Of a DNA stretch of 64,000 bases, positions 43,546 to 52,957 are shown piece after piece. A program made the translations under genes and the position numbers. The notes under the pieces were generated by a model that was not told where the DNA came from, made no database searches, and saw only the letters and a list, made by a program, of their open reading frames with translations. Source of the DNA: Laccaria trichodermophora (Eukaryota; Basidiomycota; Agaricomycetes; Agaricales; Hydnangiaceae); the NCBI GenBank assembly GCA_018417955.1, contig JACTVC010000013.1, positions 394,633 to 458,632 on the forward strand, written 5' to 3'. Every line of letters starts with the position of its first letter. Position 1 is the first letter of the stretch.

Positions 43546-44290
43546 GCTGTTTTGTCGGCTGATTGCACTCTAAGCATCCTCGGGTTCCCCGTACGTGAGG
43601 TCTCCATACTGTTCCTCAAACCGCTTTGTACTTGTGATGAATTCAAGGAGGTGTGGTAACATCTTTGGGCCGGAGTGTTTTCGCGATGGAGTCCATTTCT
43701 CGATGTACTGCTGCTCGAAAACTTGCTGCGCTGGGGCCCGTATGCAGGGCAATCCTGTAGATAGTGTTTGACCGTCTCGCTTGTTCGCAGGCGTCGTAGA
43801 GAGGCGATTCCGCGCATTTGAACCGGGTTTCAGCGGAATGTAACAAGTCCTAAGCTGTGTGAGCAGGCTTGCATGTTGTCGCAATAATTTGGCTGTCATT
43901 CGGCGGAATCTTTTTAATGGCGTTGTGCTGTCAATGTGTGTGGCCCTCTGGTATCTGAGGCCGTCTTTAAACCTGTTGGCTATCTGCCATAGTTTAAGCC
44001 GGCTCCTGTACGTTGTTGCAATGCTGCTGTGCTTTTCAGCAACCCCTTCGTCAAAAACGGTAGCCGGTTTTCTGTCAGTTTTCTGTGTTGTTGTATGCGC
44101 CTCTGCCTTCTTGGCTTCCTCGTCCGCCCTTTCAGTGCCCCGGTATGCCTTTGTGCCCTGATACCCAGCCCAGAGTGCACTTCAGGCGTCTGTGCCTTTC
44201 CATAAACCTTCGGTAGCTGGCGTGTATCCTGTCCGTGATGTATGACCCCGTGGATGATTTTCCTGTCCCCGTTGCTGTGATAAAATCAGT
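43546..44290 (-). mobile_element. Decayed LINE (non-LTR retrotransposon) 3' part: RNase H and C-terminus
   Basis: Minus-strand frames resemble the end of fungal Tad1/I-type ORF2. An RNase H-like piece (GHKGIPG, RGRGSQEG-like shifted frames) is followed by RRMTAKLLRQHASLLTQLRT and the terminal PHLLEFITSTKRFEEQYGDL ending near 43567. The pieces lie in different frames and are broken by several stops, so the copy is dead and 5'-truncated. Assignment rests on the characteristic Leu-rich C-terminal region and RNase H fragment. Confidence 0.65.
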
Positions 44291-44435
44291 GTCGTAATCC
44301 CTCTAGGCAGAGAATTCCTTGAGGGATTGAACTGGCTTGCTTTGCCAGCATTTTGTAGGTATCACTGTGGTCAATTTCCGATCGTAACCCATTGAGAGCG
44401 GTGGAACTCTCACCAAGGTGAATGAAGTCACGGTG

Positions 44436-44443
44436 CTGACTCT
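44436..44443. repeat. Target-site duplication (left), CTGACTCT
   Basis: Eight bases directly abutting the left terminal inverted repeat of the hAT-like element; an identical octamer follows its right end at 45456-45463. Confidence 0.85.
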
Positions 44444-45455
44444 TAGGGCTGCGCACCGTCCGTCTGGACGGGAACGGCCGTCCACTGGACGGGTGGTAAA
44501 CGGGTAAGTCTCGTCCGTCCCCCGTCCCGTCAATGTTTCCTTTGGGATCTCAACGAGGACGGGACGGGGACGGAGACGGCCGTCGTACGGGTGACGGTTG
44601 TCAACTTGGAGGGCCTGTGCTGTCCAATAGAGTTGAAGGAGGGCAACTGAAGCGCAAGGTGGGTGTTGCCAGGGTTAGATGAGGATGTCTTGTTCAGAGA
44701 TTGAAGGCGGATGTCAGAGTCTAAGAACGTTATGGCCCACTTATTCTGTATGAAGACGTCGCAATTAAATGGGACCGTAAAATTTGTGTGCGGCTGAAGC
44801 GAAGTACCAAGGGCTGACTTAGGTAGCAACATAGGCCCCGCTGGGTCATGGCAGAGTGGGCTGCTGAGGATGTAAATGAGATTTAGTCAACGTTCGTTAT
44901 CAAAAGAAGGGACACGAAATCGTTACTCGCAATTGAGAAGAGACGGTGATACGCACTCGACGAAAATTGGAACAGATTTTGTTCTCTACTCCTCATGTAT
45001 CCTTGTTCCTCTGGAAAGATCACATTTTGCAAAGACTCGAGTTTCGGATCCAAGGTGTTCGAGATGCATAGGCGCCAAATGTAACTGTAGTAACAGCAAC
45101 GTGGGTACACGGTGAGTTTGCAAGAGGGAGGAGAAGGACTGACTGAACTTGCCCGCAACGCTCAACAGAGTCTCCCAGGCAAAATCGCCGTTGAAAGAAG
45201 AATCACACGCCTAACTCGATGGAAGGGAACGGAAAGCTACATCATTGACGTCGATGTTGGCGTGGCAGAAGATTTTCCCACACCATCGCCGTCCGTACCG
45301 TCCAGACGGCCGTCTAGGTGACGGGAATAGACGGGTGCTATCCGTCCCGTCCACCGTCCCGTCAGAATCTTATCCCAAGTCGAAACGGCGACGGGTAGAG
45401 CACCCGTCTAAACGTCCCGTCCAGCCGTCTTGGACGGGTACGGTGCGCAGCCCTA
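44444..45455. mobile_element. Non-autonomous hAT-like DNA transposon, 1012 bp
   Basis: The left end reads TAGGGCTGCGCACCGT and the right end is its exact inverse complement for 16 bases, after which similarity becomes imperfect (GTCCGTCTGGACGG against ACCCGTCCAAGACGG). The subterminal regions are rich in GACGG/CCGTC repeats in both orientations. The 8-bp direct duplication CTGACTCT on both sides is diagnostic of hAT-type insertion. Internal frames (for example 44530-44832 minus) show no transposase motif, so it is probably mobilised in trans. It lies between the LINE relic and F2, about 0.3 kb upstream of the F2 coding region. Confidence 0.85.
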
Positions 45456-45463
45456 CTGACTCT
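45456..45463. repeat. Target-site duplication (right), CTGACTCT
   Basis: Right partner of the octamer at 44436-44443. Confidence 0.85.
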
Positions 45464-45870
45464 GAAATTCGAGGGATTAAACTAGTCTCTCCTAGACAGA
45501 CTTCCATATATGTGAAGTCGCAACCTTGGTTCACGATATATAGGATTAAACGACGTGATATCCCAAAAATTTTCGCCCAACGAATCAATGCCGAACGATA
45601 CCGCTTGGTTAGTTGTGTCTCAGTGAGTGTGTCACAGTCACTGGGCGACAAGTGGCAAGTCCAAAGTCGTCTCCTAGCTACGACACCTTGCCAACACCTT
45701 GCAAGACGTTGCGAACTTCAAATGCTAGGTGAGCCTAATCAGCTTCCATACAAGAATTTAAGATATCGAAAGAATCAGTGCCAGAACTTGAACGTGTTCC
45801 TCACCACACTGCTGAAGATGAGATAAGGGCTGCCGTACTACTCCGACAAGTGGCAGCTGTAAAATCACAA

Positions 45871-47301
45871 ATGGAGCAAACGCGGGTCCTTCTCCCTGAA
45901 CAATCCAAGGAGTGTCCACGATTATATTCAGAACTTAACTCCCTATCCCCAGTCGATCGACTTCCACATGAGATCAAGACCGAGATATTCCACAACGCCT
46001 TGTACTTTGACACCACTGGCAGCAGGGGAGGAGATCTGCCAGTCACCCCTTTCTTTCTCGGGAGAATTTGCAAGGGATGGAGAAACTTCGTCTGGTCGTC
46101 CCCGATGCTTTGGACCGATATACATCTCTGCTTATCGGAAAGAAGATACGAGAGTCAAACCAATCTGCTTCGCGAGTGGCTGTCGAGAACTGCGGGGTGT
46201 GCCCTCTCCTTCCATCTTACCACGGTAGATTCCGACTCGCCGCAGACCTGGGTCCTAAATCCTCCTAAAGAAGTTCTGGTCGCCTTTGCGTCCGTTTCAA
46301 CGCAATGGAAAGAACTTGAACTCTTTATTCCCGACAACAAAGATTGTTTCGATGCCCTATTTAAAAGCCCCCTACCTCTTCTCACCACAGCTACTGTTCG
46401 TTTGTTACGTCCACTGAAAGAAAAAATAGACCTGTTTTCCATGGCTCCACAGCTCTCAGCACTTCATCTTTATCCGGAATTCTATCTGGACATTGTCACG
46501 GCTCCTTGGCACCAATTACGGGAGTTTAGCCACTCATACTCCTCAACGGTGGATGAAATCCGTGGATTTCTCCACAAGGCACCCAATATAGTTCGCTGCT
46601 CTTTTACCGATATCGATTCAGTGATTCTGCACTCGGGGTCGCTGAATCTAGATCTGTTCGATCGCTCACCCATGTTGCAACACTTGGAATACCTTGAGTT
46701 TTCTTTTGGCTTTGTCACAACCGAATCAACTTGGATTTTAGGGCCAGTCAAACTTCCTTCCTTGCGTGAGATCTCCCTCAGCGGGCCGTTTGATTCCTCG
46801 TTGCCCATTCTGGACTCAATTATGACATCATTTCATTCCTCGCCTCTCCTCGAAAAATTCACTTTGGGTGGCACAATATCCTCTGACCACGACTTGATCC
46901 GGATTTTGAAAAAAATCCCGTCAATAACGGACCTATGCCTCAGCTTCAACGCCAGCCGGCATGAATTACTCACAAACGAGCTTCTCCAACGGCTCTGTCC
47001 ACCCAATGAAAATATTCTTCTCCCAAACTTGCGAAGCCTCACATATGATGGTCCTACGTCGCTGGTTTACAACATGCATTTGCTCCGAGATGTGCTTGTG
47101 TACAGATCCAGACTCGGACAGTCTGCTTCACATGCCGCAGAATACTCCGAACCAAGAACAAGTCAAATACGATCAGTAACCGTGATAACTACGAACGAAC
47201 TTGTCGTTGGTCCAGACATACAACATGACCTTGACACTCTTGTGCAAGACGGCCTTGTACTTTCATTAACATCAACTTGGAAACCCTCGTTTGGAGCTTA
47301 A
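45871..47301 (+). CDS. F-box protein F2 (diverged family member, original start lost)
   Basis: The open frame reads from about 45737 to TAA 47299-47301. The position matching the F3/F4 start codon (AGTATGCCAGAA) is CAGTGCCAGAA at 45776-45786, so the ATG is gone and an in-frame TAA lies about 40 bases upstream. The first in-frame ATG is 45871 (MEQTRVLLPEQ), giving about 476 residues and removing only part of the coiled coil. The F-box (PVDRLPHEIKTEIFHNAL) and ICKGWRNFVWSSPMLWTDIHL are intact. The frame stays open for over 1.4 kb, which suggests recent constraint. F2 is clearly more diverged than F1, F3 and F4 are from one another. Confidence 0.75.
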   Translation: MEQTRVLLPEQSKECPRLYSELNSLSPVDRLPHEIKTEIFHNALYFDTTGSRGGDLPVTPFFLGRICKGWRNFVWSSPMLWTDIHLCLSERRYESQTNLLREWLSRTAGCALSFHLTTVDSDSPQTWVLNPPKEVLVAFASVSTQWKELELFIPDNKDCFDALFKSPLPLLTTATVRLLRPLKEKIDLFSMAPQLSALHLYPEFYLDIVTAPWHQLREFSHSYSSTVDEIRGFLHKAPNIVRCSFTDIDSVILHSGSLNLDLFDRSPMLQHLEYLEFSFGFVTTESTWILGPVKLPSLREISLSGPFDSSLPILDSIMTSFHSSPLLEKFTLGGTISSDHDLIRILKKIPSITDLCLSFNASRHELLTNELLQRLCPPNENILLPNLRSLTYDGPTSLVYNMHLLRDVLVYRSRLGQSASHAAEYSEPRTSQIRSVTVITTNELVVGPDIQHDLDTLVQDGLVLSLTSTWKPSFGA

Positions 47302-47845
47302 TGTCTCCAGATAATTTTAAGGGGTCCAAGGTCATGCGTGTCATGCAGTTTCCGAACTGTGTCTTCCAACTTGAATACTTCGAAGATGTAAATGGCTTAG
47401 CCTCCGTAAAGAGTGTTATGTTTCACACTTTCATATAAGCTATGTACTAGATGATATATCTAGTGACCATAGTGTATGAAATCTGCATATCAGTTGACGG
47501 ATTGTCTTGTCTACGTAGGTCTCCCAAAATTCGAGACACAAGATGACCAGGGTGGGTGATGGTCCGCATCGCAAGTTGGGCCCGTGACTGAATTGTGACT
47601 TCGGTAAGAGCCAAGACGTACTACAAAAAACGCACAAGCATCAACTTCGGGTACTCAAGAGATGTGCTGTTGAAAACCAACGAATTGGAGCCTGAGGTTT
47701 GCGACGGGGGACAAGGCCGGCTAGGCCGCGCGTTTCAAACAACAGATGTGAAGAGGCCGCCTGGGTCGTTTGTCCAGTTCAACCACAACATGTCCAAAGC
47801 CCACCTGATACCGATCCATCATCTTCATACATTGACGCGCAGCTG
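47302..47845. other. F2 3' flank and stranded upstream half of the F3 leader
   Basis: From about 47750 the DNA matches the F-box family upstream block (CCAGTTCAACCACAACATGTCC, GATACCGATCCATCATC, TTGACGCGCAGCTG). It ends exactly where the TIR element begins at 47846. The continuation of this leader is found at 51396, in front of F3. This is therefore the original F3 promoter side, now 3.5 kb away. Confidence 0.65.
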
Positions 47846-47866
47846 TACACCGCCATTTGTACAAAA

Positions 47867-47893
47867 CTAGCCGTGACCCGTGCGAAGCACGGG
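47867..47893 (-). mobile_element. Helitron-like 3' terminus (hairpin plus CTAG)
   Basis: On the minus strand a perfect 7-bp hairpin (CCCGTGC-TTC-GCACGGG) is followed six bases later by CTAG and then T. A short hairpin just before CTRR, with insertion between A and T, is the classic Helitron 3' end. A 5' end would lie to the right, beginning TC after A. The TCTATTCTATAAAA read on the minus strand from 49844 is one possible candidate but unproven. No Rep/helicase sequence is visible, so any element would be non-autonomous or nested in the TIR element. Confidence 0.4.
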
Positions 47894-48009
47894 GCGCCAA
47901 AGATCACAGTCGAAGAACTCCGATAAAATGAAAAAAAAATCTGAGCCGCATCTCTGAGCAGTAGGCATTGGACATTTACATTATTAGAGTATCTATGGCC
48001 CTAAGAGCT

Positions 48010-48900
48010 TCAAGATTTAGTCACATCCTCATCTATAGACGACCTGGCAGAGTCACTGTCTGATTCGCCCTTCCTTCGTTTGGTGGCTCTCGTAGCTTGT
48101 GCAGGTGTTGGAGTTGATGGAGCACTTGAGCTTGATGGTGTTTCAGGTGCTGGAGATTCCGAGACCTTCCGTTTGTAGGCCAAAAGACCAAGTCGTCCCC
48201 CTACCCTTGCAGGGGTCTTTGACTCAGAGGGCGCTGCACGAATTCTTGAGTAAAACAATTTGGCAGATGTGTAATTGAGAAGAGACTCACTATCTAAATT
48301 GTTTGCCAATGTCGTGGCAGTTGCTGATCCTGAAGGACTGAAAACAACGTTATCGACTTCCACAAAAAATTTCTTGATTTTCCGCAGCCCGAATTCACTG
48401 GCAAAATTTGTGTCGGTGAGGAAACCTGTGACGGACACATATCGCCCTTCATATGGCACAGGCTTGCCATATTTTTGATATTGGGGAGCATCAAGTATGG
48501 TGCAAGCAAAGGGGGAGGTGGGCTTGGTTTTGGAACCGGATTTGGTAGGCAAAATGGTCGAAATGTACTGAGAAATGTCCAAGTCAAATGTTGCGTCATG
48601 TTTATCGCAATTTGCTGCGCATCCGGAGAGATGAAGATATGCCCTCTGTGCTGGATCAATTGAAGGTGGCTGCTCGACGCCGTTGTCGCCATCGGATGGA
48701 ACACTGAGGGGAATGATCTACCACACATCAGAGAGATACTGAATGGACATCAAGTGAGAATTTTGATCTTAGTACTTACCCATTGAATGTCTCCTATGAA
48801 ATCATAATATTGCGGGGAAAGGTCATTTGGGAGGCTGGGTCAAAGACTGTGCATGCTGAAGTTGTCTCGGTGCCGGCGTTTGAGTGAGATTCACCGCAGG
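48010..48900 (-). CDS. ORF in the TIR element with an OB-fold-like segment
   Basis: The minus strand reads SPQYYDFIGDIQW, a GTAAGT...GTAG intron (about 48726-48780), then IIPLSVPSDGDNG and CAANCDKHDATFDLDISQYI. The remaining frame contains GRYVSVTGFLTDTNF and IKKFFVEVDNVVF, and a Ser/Thr/Pro-rich basic tail (ATKRRKGESDSDS) to the stop at 48010. The GRYVSVTGFL...FFVEVD pattern resembles one OB-fold strand set of the kind found in single-strand DNA binding proteins and is, as I recall, frequent in repetitive hypothetical proteins of Agaricomycetes. The 5' end is unresolved. Its place inside a mobile element suggests a transposon-borne gene; function is inference. Confidence 0.45.
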
Positions 48901-49020
48901 AGAAAATCCCCGCTCGACCTGTGCTTGTCGTTCGTATGAAGCGCAGCGTGTTGGTGTTGAAAATGATGGCTTAAAGGTAAAATAAATACCAATGAGAGAG
49001 GGAGAAGAACATTCTGTTAC

Positions 49021-49557
49021 TCACCAAAGTCCTTGCCAATGGCATGCTGCTATTGCTCTGAGATGAAACACTCGGCAGAACGTTCTCGTCTGGCGCATGT
49101 AGGGCACGTCGTCGGCGTGGGGAGCATAACAGGTCCCTAACGCGAGTCTCTCGATCCAACGCTCGACCATTTGCCCTTGTCCTCTCGATATATCCCGGCT
49201 GAGGAGTCGGGGTTTCAGGTCGTGGGGCAGGGGGGTGTCGTTGTGGACTTTCAGGGCAAGTTCCCGAAAAGCCTGCCGTGCACGTTGCTGCTGACATTGG
49301 GGAGTTGTCAAAGTGTTGTGCAAGCTATCCATGAGTGAATCAATGTGTTCCAGAGAATGGAGAGTGTCATACAATGAGCCCAAATGTCCGTCGCGTTTGT
49401 CACGGTATCGTGACCACTCATCGCACCCTGAGTTGCCAATATCGGGAGAATTTTCGAGAATATTGGCAACTTTCCATTGAATTTGCCAGAGATATGGGCC
49501 ACCAAACAGCCTGATGCCAATCCACAGTCCAGACGGTCTTCTGTTAGGAAAGGTCAA
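49021..49557 (-). CDS. ORF in the TIR element, unknown
   Basis: A 178-codon minus-strand frame reading GGPYLWQIQWKVANILE, SGCDEWSRYRDKRDGH and a helical segment with QCQQQRARQAFRELALKV. It could be upstream exons of the neighbouring ORF at 48010-48900, since it shares strand and element. No domain is recognised and no native start was identified. Confidence 0.35.
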   Translation of the reverse strand: MTFPNRRPSGLWIGIRLFGGPYLWQIQWKVANILENSPDIGNSGCDEWSRYRDKRDGHLGSLYDTLHSLEHIDSLMDSLHNTLTTPQCQQQRARQAFRELALKVHNDTPLPHDLKPRLLSRDISRGQGQMVERWIERLALGTCYAPHADDVPYMRQTRTFCRVFHLRAIAACHWQGLW

Positions 49558-49754
49558 ATCTACCCATGTAGACTGTTGTCATTCAATGATCAGACATAAT
49601 TTACAGAACACTCAGGCTAAGTAGAGAGTTGTATGCAAAGGGAAGAGTTATGAAGGAAAGATTGAGGACATCGCAGGAAGGTTGGTTTGGAGGTGGGTGT
49701 GGAGAGAAGACAGGAATTTCCCAAGCTCTCAGCCAATCAGAAGACAACTGTGTT

Positions 49755-49807
49755 GTCATTTGTCTTTGTCGTTTGTCTTTGTCGTTTGTCTTTGTCGTTT
49801 GTCTTGT
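49755..49807 (+). repeat. Short tandem repeat (TTTGTC TTTGTCG units)
   Basis: About four copies of a 13-bp unit TTTGTCTTTGTCG in tandem, inside the TIR element. Confidence 0.85.
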
Positions 49808-50539
49808 CACCGTGGGAAAAATCAATGTCGTTTTATAGAATAGATGCTGATGGCATCTGGCACGAATCTCCGCTTGACAGGTTTTTGATGGAGGTTGCTT
49901 CGGCATGGATGGCAGGTGTGTCGGAGCTTGGCACCTAAATGTTAGCCCCAGCAGTCCGACACCTGGCCCACAGGTTTACGACTCTCCTTGGGAAGACCTG
50001 TTCTGCCGATTTTCTTCGGGCAACGAAATAGCATACTTAGGATAGAAATTAATCACAAGAAAGTAATAAAACGATACAATGAGTGCTTCCAAGTTCTTAC
50101 AGGTGGAAAAAATGGGGAACTTTGAGCTCAACATGAAAAGGCCCGTGCAACAAGCTCGAAAATCTCTCTAAGTCGTTTTAAACTCCGCGCTATGTTTGGT
50201 TATTTCCAAATTTCAACCAGAACCAAATTTACCTTCTTCATCACAACCCATCTCCCCTCACTTGGCCGCTCCGCTCCAAGCTCACTCCCATTCTCGTTAT
50301 CACAGGAGTTGTTGTTTTCATCTATGTTCTGTTACCCACTGGCCTGTGCCCCCATGTAATCTCCCTGTTTCTAATTCTTTGGTTGTCCGTGTTCCCTACC
50401 CGTGCGCCTGTGCACGGTCGTTACCATTTGTTGCTGTTCTGGGCTTTTGTTCGCCCATTGCCCCTTTGTATTTCCCCCCTGACGAGTACCCGCTTGCTAA
50501 CTTATTTCTGCATTGCGCCATGTAGCGGCAGCCAGATCA

Positions 50540-50925
50540 GACACCTCTAACCTCTACCGCGCCCATCACCACATCAACAAACGGCGACGAGGGCCCATAA
50601 CTACCACCACCACCACCAACAATGAGGGCCCACCACCACCGTCAATGAACGACGATGAGCACCCACCACCACCGTTAACGAAAGGTGACGAGCACCCACC
50701 ACCACCATCGACAAACCATGTCGAACGCCCACCACCACCGTCAACCAACGGCCACCATCACCACCACCTACAACGAGGGCCCAGCACCACTGTCAACGAA
50801 TGGCGACCAGGGTCCGCAACCACCATCACCGGTCACCTCCAACAAGGGCCCAGCACCTGTCAACGAACGGCGACGAGCACCCACCACCACCACCTACAGA
50901 CCATGTCAAACGCCCATCCATGAAC
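50540..50925 (+). repeat. CCA-rich minisatellite (imperfect units of about 30-36 bp)
   Basis: Imperfect repetition of GGCGACGAGCACCCACCACC followed by ACCGTCAACGAA-type units. One plus frame reads repeats of DEHPPPPSTN, others read His-rich or Thr-rich peptides. It probably expanded by slippage; no evidence that it is translated. Confidence 0.7.
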
Positions 50926-51393
50926 CAGCCAGGTCCGTTGGGTAGTAGATAGCGTAGTTGTAAACGCCTCTTGTGTTCCCTTGTAACAATACAATTCTTT
51001 CTTTTGTTCATGCTTTCCATCAACTGAATATCTACTGAATGAATACATGTACCGAGATGAATTCAACAGGTCTAACTAAAAGCTCCTTGTAATGCCATGG
51101 AATACAACCCACCTACATATAGGCATAGGTGGGCTGAAGCACCCTTGCCGCTAGACATCCACCTGGCCCTTCAGCTGTTATCAATATCTGAACTATCCTG
51201 ACCGCAACTTGGAGGGACAGCTGTCATCAACATCCAGCCCAAACGTGAGAGCTACATCAACCTGGGGACACGCTGTCGTTGGCCAGTAATGACTGTTGGG
51301 AAAAGGTCCCATCAGCGTGTCTGACAGCTGCCAAATTATGCTGGTCAGGATTTGTCACCCACCTTTCTCTCACATGTTCACCATTTGGCGGTG
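50926..51393. other. Right part of the TIR element, no supported gene
   Basis: Contains two related short passages (CAGCTGTTATCAA and CAGCTGTCATCAA within similar context, 51173-51230) and ends in the right inverted repeat. Nothing coding is recognised. Confidence 0.4.
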
Positions 51394-51469
51394 TAGATTG
51401 AGGTGAGTGTGTCTCCTACTCTCCTACTCGTCCTAACGACATCGCCTAAGATCAGGAAATACGCGGAGT

Positions 51470-52957
51470 ATGCCAGAAAACGGCCCCCATTGTTCCAAGA
51501 ATGAGAATACCCAGAACGCTTTACTTGCGGGTTTGGAAGCAGAAATGGTGCAAATGCGGGCCCTCCTCCTTGAAAAAGAACAGGAACGTTTGCGGCTATA
51601 TTCTAAAATTAATTCCCTATCCCTCTTCGATCAACTTCCAGCAGAGATCAAGACTGAAATATTGTACAACACTTTGAACATGTCAACCGGGTGTTACGAC
51701 TCCAAGGGAGTAACTCCCCTTTTTCTGGGCAAAGTTTGTCGTGGTTGGAGAAATTTTGTGTGGTCAACTCCAATCCTTTGGACAACTATACATCTACGGC
51801 CCTCGACGGATAACTACGCGGCCCAAGCCTCTCTTCTCCGTGACTGGCTGTTTAGAACCGGAGAATACCCCATCTCCTTTTGTCTTGATTCAGAGGAGTT
51901 TCTAAAGACGCGCGATAATTCTCCGATGGAATTTTTGACCCTCTTTGCGTCTGTCTCGGCGCGATGGAGAGAAATAGAAATACCTTTTCCCGACCTTCAA
52001 GCTTGCTTTGACATCATTTTCACCGCTGAAACATCCCTACCCCTTCTTACTACTGCTACCGTTCAGCTAGACGAAACAGAAGAAGAGTTGAGCCTACTCA
52101 TGGCCCCACAACTCTCAGAACTTCACCTTCATAGCGCCTTTCTGTGCAAGGTGCTAGCTCCATGGCACCAACTGCAGGTGTTTTTTGCAGACCACTTATG
52201 CGTGGATGAAATTCGGCTTTTTCTTCACAATGCACCTCATATAGTCTGCTGCACCTTTCAAAGAATTGAATCAACCATTCTGGAGCCTTCACTGGACCAA
52301 GAACTATTCGATCGGCCGCTCCTGTTGGAATGTCTGCAATATCTCGAGCTCCATTTCAGGAATGTAAATGTTGAATCAACTTGGATTTTAGGGCAAGTCA
52401 GACTTCCTTCTTTGCGTGAAGTCTCCCTACACAACCCGGCGCACCCCCGCCAGAACGCTTTCCCGTTTCAAATTACAGATTCATTTCAATCCTCGCCTCT
52501 CTTGGAAAAATTTACTTGGAGTGGCATGATCATGTCTGATCATGATTTGATTCAGGCTTTGAAAAACATTCCGTCAGTGAAAGATCTATCCCTGGACTGC
52601 CTCGGTTTTTCTCCCTCCGGGTCACTCACCGAAAATTTCCTTCAACGGCTCTACTTCCCTCATGCAGAAATTCTTCTCCCGAATCTGCGAAGCTTCACGT
52701 ACCGTGGCCCCACTTCACTCGAAGAACACATGCATCTGTTCCGAGATGTGCTTGTGTCCAGATTCCGAAAGTGCGCTCCGCGAGCCGCCGAAGTAGACTC
52801 AGAACGAACCAGTGTAGCCCAAATCAAGTCCGTGAGCGTCATGAGCTCGTCTGAATTTGTCGTCAGTCCGGAGATTCAAGAAGAACTAGACAGCCTTGTG
52901 CAAGCAGGCCTTGAATTTTCGTTAACTTTCGGACCCACTTTAGGCTCTGAATATTGA
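51470..52957 (+). CDS. F-box protein F3
   Basis: ATG at 51470 (MPENGPHCSKNENTQNALL), one open frame of 495 residues. Coiled coil, F-box LFDQLPAEIKTEILYNTLN, then VCRGWRNFVWSTPILWTTIHL and a Leu-patterned C-terminal region. It is very close to F1 and F4. A 5' UTR intron (GTGAGT ... GATCAG, about 51406-51456) is shared with F1 and F4. The leader exon immediately upstream is cut by the TIR element, so the gene has lost its original promoter unless the element supplies one or splicing spans it. Coding capacity is intact. Confidence 0.85.
   Translation: MPENGPHCSKNENTQNALLAGLEAEMVQMRALLLEKEQERLRLYSKINSLSLFDQLPAEIKTEILYNTLNMSTGCYDSKGVTPLFLGKVCRGWRNFVWSTPILWTTIHLRPSTDNYAAQASLLRDWLFRTGEYPISFCLDSEEFLKTRDNSPMEFLTLFASVSARWREIEIPFPDLQACFDIIFTAETSLPLLTTATVQLDETEEELSLLMAPQLSELHLHSAFLCKVLAPWHQLQVFFADHLCVDEIRLFLHNAPHIVCCTFQRIESTILEPSLDQELFDRPLLLECLQYLELHFRNVNVESTWILGQVRLPSLREVSLHNPAHPRQNAFPFQITDSFQSSPLLEKFTWSGMIMSDHDLIQALKNIPSVKDLSLDCLGFSPSGSLTENFLQRLYFPHAEILLPNLRSFTYRGPTSLEEHMHLFRDVLVSRFRKCAPRAAEVDSERTSVAQIKSVSVMSSSEFVVSPEIQEELDSLVQAGLEFSLTFGPTLGSEY

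Larger units (their letters stand above)
47848..51393. mobile_element. 3.5-kb TIR element inserted in the F3 5' leader
   Basis: The F-box leader is continuous in F1 and F4 (CAGCTG or CACCTG directly followed by NNATTGAGGTGAGT) but is interrupted here. Left of the break is CAGCTG-TA-CACCGCCATTTG, right of it CAAATGG-like ends reading CCATTTGGCGGTG-TA-GATTGAGG. The inserted DNA thus starts CACCGCCA and ends TGGCGGTG, an 8-bp perfect inverted repeat (10 bp counting TA), flanked by a TA duplication at 47846-47847 and 51394-51395. It contains two minus-strand open frames, a microsatellite and a minisatellite, but no transposase I can recognise. A TA target fits several DNA-transposon groups; I do not assign one. 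Confidence 0.7.

Noticed and set aside
43293..43817. 174-codon minus frame as an independent gene
   Set aside because: Its C-terminal half is translation of the polypurine tract and the rest is out-of-frame LINE sequence.
44530..44832. Minus-strand frame inside the hAT-like element as a transposase
   Set aside because: About 100 codons with no DDE or hAT dimerisation motif.
50196..50923. Plus-strand frames as a gene or gag-like polyprotein
   Set aside because: The sequence is low-complexity CCA minisatellite preceded by unsupported DNA; no zinc knuckle or protease motif.
50926..51300. Possible solo LTR (TGTT...AACA edges around 51060 and 51291)
   Set aside because: No matching second end, no primer-binding site and no target duplication; better explained as the interior of the TIR element.
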